Below, piece after piece: positions 55,491 through 64,000 of a stretch of DNA of 64,000 bases; the first letter of the stretch is position 1; each line of letters starts with the position of its first letter. The DNA comes from Nilaparvata lugens (lineage: Eukaryota > Arthropoda > Insecta > Hemiptera > Delphacidae): the NCBI RefSeq assembly GCF_014356525.2, contig NC_052509.1:32449852-32513851 (forward strand). The letters are read 5' to 3'. Below the pieces are notes generated by a model. That model ran no database searches. It was given only the letters and a program-made list of their open reading frames with translations, and was not told the origin of the DNA. The position numbers and the translations under genes are program-made.

Positions 55491-57560
55491 ATAGAGATTA
55501 ATTTCAACTTCAGTTTTATGTGGTAATGAAATGTTTAAGCCTGGCTAAAGTTTGGATGGAGAATGATAGTTGAAACACACAATGGTAAACCATCAAGTAA
55601 GTAACCTAGAATGGTACCATTAGAATGTTACTTGATAGGTTTTCATTCTGTCTTTTGATTATCAGTAGCCTAAAAAAGAAGATTCAATTGAGAAATGACA
55701 TATATATTCTTCTAGTGCCGATGTTATTCATGTTGATTTATGAATTTCCAGTAGTGAATCAGATTTCCAAGTGAAGAAGAACATTGAATCCATTACATGA
55801 TTCAAGTTTGAAAGCTTACTCTAATTATTTGTGGTTCTGTGTATAGGCTAGCAGACAGAAAGACAAACAAGGGCAATACAACTCATTCATCCAATTAGTA
55901 TTAGGACAAGCTGAGGTTAGGTTAGTCTTGTGGGAGAGAATGTTCGCCAGCTAGTTCGTATTTCTTCCATCCATGTAATGAATTTAGGGCCTGGATATTT
56001 GTTGTTTTTGTGAGGAGCCAGGCTTGTGGTAATAGAGTGAATGGCCCTGCCAACAATATTGGAGACATTCCTCAAGCCGCTGACGGCCCGTGAAATTAAC
56101 ACACCACTGCCTGTAGGTGCTGCTATTGCCATGTGCTCCACTCACAGCACTTTATCCTCCTTCAAATGAGAGTGGATAACCAACAAGATGACCTGGAAAA
56201 TCTAGATTTGGGTTGACAAAAAAAAAACACTGAACATAGTTTTCCAAATGATATTCAGCCCATTTGTTAAGAACCCCCATCCACATATAGTTATATTAAA
56301 ATAATTTTGCAAAACAAAACAATTCACAAAAGCAATCCACAGAACAATTCAACATAAAAAAACAAGTCACTGTGAACGTGATAATTTATAAGATACTGTG
56401 CCCGATCGTACACAATGTTTGTACAGAAACAGACAGATGAGACTGTTCTGACCACAGAACAGAGAGCCGTTCTAGGTGTTTAATTTGTATTTTGAAAACA
56501 TTTTTTTTCAACCGGATCATTATTTTCAAGTAATGTGAGTGAAATTCTAGGATCAATCTCAAGAAACATGGTGAATTTCTCATTAAACGGTATCCACACT
56601 TGATCAACATTGAAATATTGATCTCACTCCACCGAATTCGTATCAATATTGATCTCAACTGAATCAAATCATTCATAATTATATATATCATGGTTCTGTG
56701 TGTAGTATGTTGGAGTAGAACTTTTCCACTTAGTCTATGAGAATATCTTTGAGTTCCCAGTAAAAAATAGTGATTCGCCCTACTGATGGATTCCTGGATG
56801 TTTTCGAGAGAGGAATATGGAATGAAAGACTGAAGATGTGTGTAGATGATGAAATTGAGGCGAGGTGCTCAGTGGCGTGGAGATCACGGAGACTTGTGAA
56901 AAATGTCCACGCGTTAATGGTTTTCAATCGGTCTCCTGACTAATGACTTCACTCTCACCGGCAAACCTACCTGCACCAACCCTACCAACCTACCCTTCCT
57001 GAACTTAGTTTTGGCCGAATTTCCAACATGGGGTTTTTGGCACACACCCTCTGGCCTCCTGCTTGATTTTTCCAATTACAGTTTCACCCTCGATTGATTT
57101 ATGTCCAACTCTTCTCCTTCTACTTCTCATTCTCCTTCATCTTCTTCCTCATTCTCTTTTCCTTCTTCTTCTTTTTCACCTCCTTTTTCTTCTTTATTTT
57201 TTTCTCTTTTTCGTTCTTCATTCATTCTCAGTGTCATATATTATAATACTATCTACATCATGGCTGTTCTACTACCTGTGAAAATTCTGCATATTCTTCC
57301 TCTTCGCACACGTGACCTATTTAAGAGGTTTCCGGTTTTCTCGACATTATTTTCTCACCCAAAAATACAACTCCAACTGCTTTTTACTTCTTATAGAGAG
57401 ATAGTAGGCAATCAGTTATTGATAAGATAAGAGTTTCCGAAGAATTTTCTTCTACTTTACCCTTACATTTTTCTAGTACTATTTATTCCATGTTACCATT
57501 CAGCTTCAAATAGTACAGGGGTGATTCGTAATTATGGTAAAATAATTTAATACCTTAATT
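55491..57560. other. No recognisable gene; pyrimidine-rich tract
   Basis: Frames at 55,917-56,141 and 56,386-56,691 (-) have no recognised domain. 57,105-57,225 is a CTTCTTC-rich low-complexity tract that creates spurious Ser/Leu-rich frames. Confidence 0.5.
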
Positions 57561-57562
57561 CC

Positions 57563-57594
57563 GGTCCGATCCGGTCCGATCCGGTCCGATATCC
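57563..57594 (+). repeat. Decamer CCGGTCCGAT x 3
   Basis: Three perfect units followed by ATCCGAGG. It is GC-rich against the surroundings. Confidence 0.9.
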
Positions 57595-57949
57595 GAGGCT
57601 GTTTGTGAGTTTGTCAGTAGTATATTTAATCCCCTGGCCGCGTTACGGGCGCTGCGCAGGTTAAGTCCAGTGGTGGGGACGCCACCTTACTGCATCTGGA
57701 CTCACAGGATTTTTATAAGGTTTACTCCCCTAGACAAGTTGCTTCCACCACAGCTAATGAGTCTTGTCTACCCGGAAAAATTTGAAAAGAAAAGGGGAAG
57801 AGGTCGGTCAAGAAGGACCCGACAGAGAAAGAAAGAAGGAATTGGGGAATGGCAAAAAGCTCAGTCAATGGAAAAGCCATTCTAGATATAAAAGCAAGTA
57901 TAACATTTTATACTTGTATAAGCTATAAATTTTAGATATAATATATTCC

Positions 57950-58045
57950 TCCAAAACATTTAAATTTTTTGTAGAATGCTGTTGTGAGTCGGAACAGGCA
58001 AAAGCCTAATCCATGAAGGCAAGAAGAAGAAGAAGAAGAAGATAA
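57950..58045 (+). mobile_element. 3' end of an RTE-like LINE with AGA tail
   Basis: GTCGGAACAGGCAAAAGCC then TAATCCATGAAGGC precedes an (AAG)n tail. This parallels CCGGAACAGGCCAACAGAGC and CTAATCCTTGAATGACG with its GAT tail at 40,615-40,661. No RT is visible upstream; the copy is severely truncated. The preceding 57,600-57,949 contains a short basic frame without a recognised domain. Confidence 0.5.
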
Positions 58046-58264
58046 TTTAATACGTGATAGTAGAGGTGAAAAAAAATAAAAAAAAATCTTATAAACATAT
58101 ATCCATAAACGCTTAACTGTAACATCGTTTCCCGAGAAGCTCGAGATGTGCAATTCATCAACTCTTCTTCTGTAGAGATCAATGCAGAAGATTTTGCAGC
58201 TTGTGTTGTAATACATTTTGGTGAAGATCAGGCTTCAGTTGAAATGGAATTTGTAGGGTTTTTC

Positions 58265-58544
58265 AAAACTATCACTTTCTACAACTGGAAATATTTCGCC
58301 TCAAGCCCCCAAAGAAAAATATCCAAATATTGTTCAAGTTGCATTGACGTTGAAAGCTATGTTCAGCTCTACCTACTTGTGTGGAACATCTTTTTCGAAA
58401 AAAATTATAAAAAATCGATACAGGAACAGACTCAGACTGACTTATGAACATTTGGACAAATGTATCAGAATGGAGGCTACATCGTACTCTCCAAACATCA
58501 AGAAGATATTTGATGACGAAAAAGAGTTACACTGCTCTCATTGA
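58265..58544 (+). pseudogene. hAT transposase C-terminal dimerisation domain fragment
   Basis: The frame gives PKEKYPNIVQVALTLKAMFS, STYLCGTSFSKKIIKNRYRN, then YEHLDKCIRMEATSYSPNIK and a stop after ELHCSH. FSSTYLC...FS, the NRYRNRL region and EHLDKCIR correspond to the C-terminal dimerisation region of hAT transposases of the ZBED5/GTF2IRD2-like type. The catalytic core is missing or unrecognisable upstream. About 90 residues remain of a protein normally near 600. Confidence 0.72.
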
Positions 58545-61500
58545 AATGTACATTTCAACTTTTGATATACTTTTTGCTATGAGATGAGTAGATTTCAACA
58601 CTAGAAATGTATCTTTATAGGCAATAAAAGTGTGAAATTTCATTTTGCATACGGTACCGTACTTCTTCAGTCTAATACTACTCGGTAGCTCACTAGAAGA
58701 TTTATAAATGCTATTCTAGCTCACTAGGCTCATAAGTTTGGCGATCATTGATCTATACCATGAAACTTTGTTACTTTGTTAATTCTTTTGAGAATGGATT
58801 TGACGCAGGAAAATGCTTTTATTGTGAAGAATGAAAATCTTCATTGAGAAGGTTACTTTGAATTTATATTCTTATGTAAATTCAAATAGTCTCAAACAAG
58901 AAAGTGAACAGCGATGGTGAATATATGAATTTGCCCCGATGCACTAATTCTGTCTAATCAATCCTTCTCATCTTGCATTTCTTCAATCCCTTTCTACCTT
59001 AGTACTTCTATCCTCAACAATTGTTCATCTTTGGTACATCTCCTGTAAACATTCTTTCTATTAAACTCGACTACTCACTCACATTATTATCATCATCATC
59101 ATCATTGTATTCCTCTACACTCAGCTTTCATATTACACATGACACACACACACACATACGCACCAGTGTTTGTTGGATAACTCATCCTTCTGCACACATA
59201 CTCACACAGTCCCCACGTGAAATATGATATAAATTGTCTCTTCTTTCCCCACATAACCCATCTCCATCAAGCCGAAACTCCACCCCCCTACCGTCAAACA
59301 ACCCCCTCACTATCAAAAGCCTCACCGCCCCCAAAACAGCAAGCAGCACTGCTCTTTCCTTTGACAATTTGCACCCGTTATATTCATATATATTCACACC
59401 CGTTATGAGTGGCATCTATAGTAATAGCCTCGTGCCAACAATATTCGACACCATTATTGTGCCGTAGCATTCATTTTCGCGCGCATCAGCTCTCATCAAC
59501 TTTCCGAAAAAAATCATGCAGCTACAATCATTTCACTGCTGTATTATTCCCCTATCACACTCATCCCTATGATTATAATGTATGAGTTTTGAAACCAATA
59601 TCATTGTTGGTCATTTGACTAATCACATTTCGACAATGGCTCGGAAATTCTTTGTATGCTCATCAACGGTTTAGCTTTATCCAGTGCTGTTCAACTTGTC
59701 TGTAATCAGGTAATGATCGTGCAATTCGGAATAGGTTCCGAATGAAAGAGAAGAGAGCAGTGGTAGTTGTCAGAGTATTCCGGATGTTACTCTATTTCAA
59801 TCTTCTATGAGATCAGACGTAATTCTAGGTGTATGCTATAAAAAAATCATGTCATTCTTATTTTATCCCTATCTCCCTTTAAGTTTTCTATTCGAAATAA
59901 GATATTCATTAATCACTCATGTTTGCACAATATATAAATTGTGGCATGTAAGTGATAATGATACAACAGTCAAAAAAAGAATTAAATTGTAAAATGTTGA
60001 AACGACTCAAAACGTATTCCTGTGTAGGTCATTGTTCAGGCTGATTCTTTCTTGTGGCTTGGAATAAGCAATCTTTGGCTCGATGCACATTTGCTAGCCA
60101 GTTGCGTTTTCACGAGTGGAGCGATTCTCCGCAGCCAATTCCAGTTTAGTGCACACTTGTGCGTATCGACAGCGTCTCACTGTCGAGCGACGTCAATTTG
60201 TACTCAGCAATTTTCGCGGCTTGGGCAACTTTGGTTATTAATCGTGATATAAAAGTTCTGATTTCGAATTTCCAAAGTTTTTTGTAATACCGGACGTCAG
60301 AGCAGTTATTATAAAAATCACAATAATTATTAAAGTGATCAATTATTCATCAGGCAGTAATAGATAAATTAATCGGTTCATAACTAATATAGAAATGATA
60401 CAAATGACGAGGGAATAGAACAGCTTGTTCAAAAAGACCTTTTATTCATTTATGAAATACAATAAACCTCTAATATTATAAAACTTTTAAAATCAATTGA
60501 AAGCACTATAAATTCCAGGACTTACTACCATCTCCAGGTGAAAATTCAAAATAAATGAACATCAGTGTTGACTTAAAAATTATAATATGAACATTATAAC
60601 ATTAAAAACCTTATATTATGTTTTTATAATCAACAAATTAATGAACATTGTTCTAATAATCTTGAATCAGTCAATACTGATGTTTATTTTTCGAATTTGT
60701 ACCTGAAGACGGGATAGAAAAAAGTCCCGAAATGTATAGTGCTTCAAATGTTTAATTGTTCTATAATCATGCAAAGAACGTTATTGTTTGTTTGGAAGAT
60801 GGTACTATTTCATTCCTTCATTTATTAATCTACAGTATATATACAGTACGGTACATTAACTGTATATACACAGAATTTATAGAACAAGTATTCTATTTGA
60901 ATCCAGAATTTAACATGAGATGAAAGAACACCAATAATTCCAAGAACCGGCAGAACAATCATAAAAATTACTTTGAATACTGTGTTGCATATCCATTGTG
61001 ACATATTGATTGATTGCACATCCCCAAAATCATACATTAAAGAATTTTGTAAACAGTTGAGGAAAGGAAACAAATTGCAATACCGAATACAAACCATAAT
61101 CTTATCAAAGGCAGATAAACAGCCGTTATCTGACCAATAGAGGTTGCACTTAGCGAATTACTGTATAATATTTTTTTGGAAATTAATTAATAAAACCACA
61201 TATTATTCATAGTGTTTATGTTTATCATTTGATTGGTAGTTCAAATATTTTGAGGTTGGAAATAAACCAGCTACATAACCCCAAATAAATCAAGGCTTGC
61301 TTGTACCAACAACTTGCCAATTCAGAAGGCAGCTCGCTTAATGACATTTATTTGTGACATCTGAATATAATTGAGTTTTTTCTTTTTAAATATCACAATT
61401 TCTCTGCTGAATGGGCCCAAATATTTATTCATAGCTATCATTAAGCTGAATTTATTTGTAAAGCTTTTATTTTTCCTCAAAGCCTCTATATAGTTTTGGT

Positions 61501-62848
61501 TATGTGTAGTAGTTTAGGATCGACATTCAATCACATCAAAACAATGTAAACAGAAGAAATATTTATTATTATTGTTACAAGCATGTTTATAATATATCAT
61601 TTATATTTTTACTTTCTTTTATAAGAATTACATCTATGTTTCATAAATCTACGTATTAGCTATTTGAAGCTCACAAAATTAGCGCCAGCACAAGTTCTTT
61701 TGAATTGCTCAGCCCATTTCCCCATTTAGCAAATGTATATCGTTGTAGACGTGATTATATTGTTCATTTTTGTTTTGAAGGAACCTTATAATAATTTAGA
61801 ACAACATATAATATAGAATTATTCTTATTAAAAGCTTCAAAGTTGGATCTCATTTGTTACGTCATGGGATCTGACCAATCCCGAATTAGTATGCAAATTT
61901 GAAGAGCAATATTTTCTTAGAAGAAGCCCAGGTGGAAATTGGTAGTGGAGAGCTCGAGGCCATTTTTGACAAATCATCAGTAGGATACAGACCTGGTCCA
62001 CATACTAAATTTTTTAAAAGCTTTAATTCCTGTTTTAATACTTTAATATTTGTTCTTTCTGTTTAAAAGTTGTTCTAAAGTTCCTAAAAATCATATGTGA
62101 TATTAATTTTTGCGAATTTATTCAAAGAGTCCCTAAAATTTAAATAGTGAGGTCTGATCAACGAATTTCGCCATGCGTGAAGGATCCAGCCGGGACGAAA
62201 TACTCTACGGCCGAATATATTCCAACAACCAAAACGGAAACAAGAGACTTCGTGAGTTATTCGAATAATTATATCAAAGGGATCCCCGCTATTCTGCGAA
62301 AATTCTACAGCGTATAAATTTTTCATTTTTGGGAAAAAGTCATGACTGTAGATTTAAGGGTACTGAAAATTATCTGAATAAGTTCTATTTCATAAGTAAA
62401 ATTTAATATTCACGCTGTACTTAGCCAAAAGGTATATATCCTTAGGCGAACCTCACCATGATGTAATATTTATTTCTATTCATTTATAATATTGACAAAT
62501 CAAACTTTTGTACAAGCCTAGTTGACTTACTTATTTTTTGAATGTTTTATGACCCTTTCCAAGGGCTATCATCTATCTTATTTAATCAGTTTTAAATCAT
62601 CACATTCATATACAGTGATTACTATTTCAAAATTCAATTTCATCATCATTTAGTACTTATTCATTATCAGTTCCTACATACATTTTGTATAACCTTTTTT
62701 TTTAAAAAATTCAACTTTCGCTATTTGGGTATTTATTATAATTTCAACAATACATTTATATTGTCCATTTACTTCTCTGAATTTATTCCACTACACCTTC
62801 GAATCCGTTCTTTCTGAACTGACACATGTCGATTATGCAAGACACGAC
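58545..62848. other. Long stretch without recognisable genes
   Basis: 4.3 kb of AT-rich DNA. Small features are an ATC trinucleotide run near 59,086, a C-rich low-complexity patch at 59,270-59,340, and a less AT-rich patch at 60,050-60,240. Frames such as 60,825-61,097 (-, 90 codons) and 62,084-62,326 (-, 80 codons) have no known domain. I found no splice-linked exon set or transposon ends. Confidence 0.5.
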
Positions 62849-63045
62849 TTGCTTCATAGTAGTCAGATATTATTGAATATCAAAATTATTATTAGAACGC
62901 TATTCTATCTGGCGGTGGATGGTAGTCGATATTCATATCAATTAATAAAATATTTTGTTGGAGATAACCTCCTAAATCAAATCAGATCGACTGCCGTCAA
63001 CCTATCATATCGAGGTGTATCGGATCCAGCATTGACAACCAGCTA

Positions 63046-63549
63046 ATGCTTCAAGGGGAGGTCATTGATCGCATAGACAGCACCCATATTAGACTCGGTA
63101 CTCGAAACATCTACTATTTTGGTTTAGGACTTTGCCACATTGTAACCTGTCTTTTGTCAGTATTTGTCAGAGACCTGGTTCGCATGGAGTTGCCATTTGG
63201 TTTTGTTGTCTTGTGCGGTCTAATATCTCCTCCAACTGTAAAACAGGTAATAGATTTTAAGTATTCTGGTTATTATTTAGTGAGTGGATTCATTCCGAAT
63301 TTTAAATCTCTGCTTGGTCCTTGCAACAGCATTGATTATAACAGGCAGCTTCAAATTGAACTGCAAATTGGTATCAAATTCAATTTAATATTACTTTATC
63401 GTATTTCCAAAAACAGCAATAGTTCTGAAAATTGTAGTCCCAACTTCGGCTACTTTGTAAACCGTCAACCTACCGATTCAGAAAATTACTTTTCCAAATC
63501 AATCTTTTACCATAATATACTGTTCCTTCTACGTAGATCACAATCATAG
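63046..63549 (+). CDS. Unassigned 167-codon open frame
   Basis: The longest uninterrupted frame in the last 20 kb, starting MLQGEVIDRIDSTHIRLGTR. Residues about 24-65 are hydrophobic (IYYFGLGLCHIVTCLLSVFV, then FGFVVLCGLI), so one or two membrane segments are possible. I recognise no family. A smaller frame ends at 63,046, one base into its ATG. AT-rich context and the absence of flanking genes make a chance or decayed frame as likely as a real gene. Confidence 0.25.
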   Translation: MLQGEVIDRIDSTHIRLGTRNIYYFGLGLCHIVTCLLSVFVRDLVRMELPFGFVVLCGLISPPTVKQVIDFKYSGYYLVSGFIPNFKSLLGPCNSIDYNRQLQIELQIGIKFNLILLYRISKNSNSSENCSPNFGYFVNRQPTDSENYFSKSIFYHNILFLLRRSQS

Positions 63550-63824
63550 TTTCGTCGCTGCCTATGCCATTGCATAGCCATGCGAATGTCAACATAACCT
63601 ATAACTTCAACATATTTATGTTATCATAACATCAAAATTTATAATTATTCTTTTATCGTGTTATCTATGTCCCCCCCCGGAGCAGGATATCACACCATTT
63701 ATTCTCGTTATTTTGATGTCGAATATCGCTATACTTCGAAGAGCTAGACTATTGTGTTGTTCTCCAGACAAACGAATCATTTTTCTTAAAATAGTATTTA
63801 GTATAATAGTATAGTATTTCTCAG

Positions 63825-63825
<1 letters not shown>
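63550..63825. other. No recognisable gene
   Basis: Contains a short poly-C run near 63,673. Otherwise featureless. Confidence 0.5.
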
Positions 63826-63859
<34 letters not shown>

Positions 63860-64000
63860 ACTTTATTTATGTAGATTACAATATATACTGGCTTATACAC
63901 TTATATACAATAGCTTACAATACAGCAAAATTATAGATGAATTTACATAATATAGACTAAGAAAATAATTATTGAACTGTATATGATATGAAAAAGCAAT
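63826..64000 (-). mobile_element. LINE 3' end with (TCAA)n tail, cut by window edge
   Basis: On the - strand the element ends ATAAAGTAATCAATCAATC with seven TCAA units (63,827-63,858). Upstream sequence (right side) is AT-rich 3' UTR-like and leaves the window before any RT frame. Short repeat tails of this type are usual for CR1/Jockey-related LINEs. Confidence 0.6.

Noticed and set aside
57063..57430. Leu/Ser-rich frames
   Set aside because: Translation of a CTTCTTC-rich tract with no domain.

Overview
This 64-kb window looks like intergenic DNA from an insect, most likely a sap-sucking hemipteran such as a planthopper. It is very AT-rich, has no convincing host gene, and consists almost entirely of transposable elements of animal type: CR1/Jockey-like LINEs, an RTE-like LINE, a BEL/Pao LTR retrotransposon, Helitrons, hAT and Mutator-like DNA transposons, and a tRNA-derived SINE. 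The species guess rests on the character of the repeats and SINE tail and is an inference. No bacterial, organellar or CRISPR features were seen.

Layout. 1-9,700 holds interspersed repeats: a 1.25-kb TTTAATG minisatellite, two foldback elements, a GC-rich inverted-repeat element, a GA-rich tract, a second minisatellite and a 138-bp MITE. 9,791-41,718 is best read as one CR1/Jockey-like LINE on the + strand (called LINE-A here) that has been repeatedly split. Its ORF1 (9,791-10,732) has a PHD-type zinc finger, coiled coil and FP-like domain. Its ORF2 begins near 12,156 and is interrupted at 12,378 by a 12.4-kb BEL/Pao element on the - strand with 4-bp target duplications. That element carries a 3-kb LINE (LINE-B, - strand) in its integrase. 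LINE-A resumes at 24,782 and is cut again inside the endonuclease by a hAT-like element with an exact 8-bp target duplication (complete copy 35,854-36,994). That element was itself hit by a Helitron in two partial copies. Between them, 25,792-33,587 is a Helitron-derived mosaic. It contains two 94-codon RepHel relics in which the N-terminus is fused to the last helicase segment, three fragments of another LINE (LINE-C), and a 1.48-kb inverted repeat around a 268-bp Helitron 3' module. LINE-A resumes at 37,003, is cut by an RTE-like LINE (37,982-40,661, 9-bp duplication) and ends with its reverse transcriptase at 40,671-41,718.

42,189-43,930 is a frameshifted Mutator-like transposase. 43,931-58,100 mixes a 154-bp tandem repeat, copies of the LINE-A 3' end, two pairs of direct segmental duplications, a complete 222-bp Helitron, a third minisatellite and a 254-bp SINE with an 11-bp target duplication. 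58,265-58,544 is the tail of a hAT transposase. The rest to 64,000 is mostly unrecognised AT-rich DNA, with one unassigned 167-codon ORF and a LINE 3' end at the right edge.

Almost every coding relic has stops or frameshifts; only LINE-A ORF1 and the two mini-RepHel frames are open. The main value of the window is its record of insertion order, its deletion derivatives (a BEL/Pao lacking RT/RNase H, a Helitron lacking Rep/helicase cores) and possible small-RNA-producing inverted repeats.
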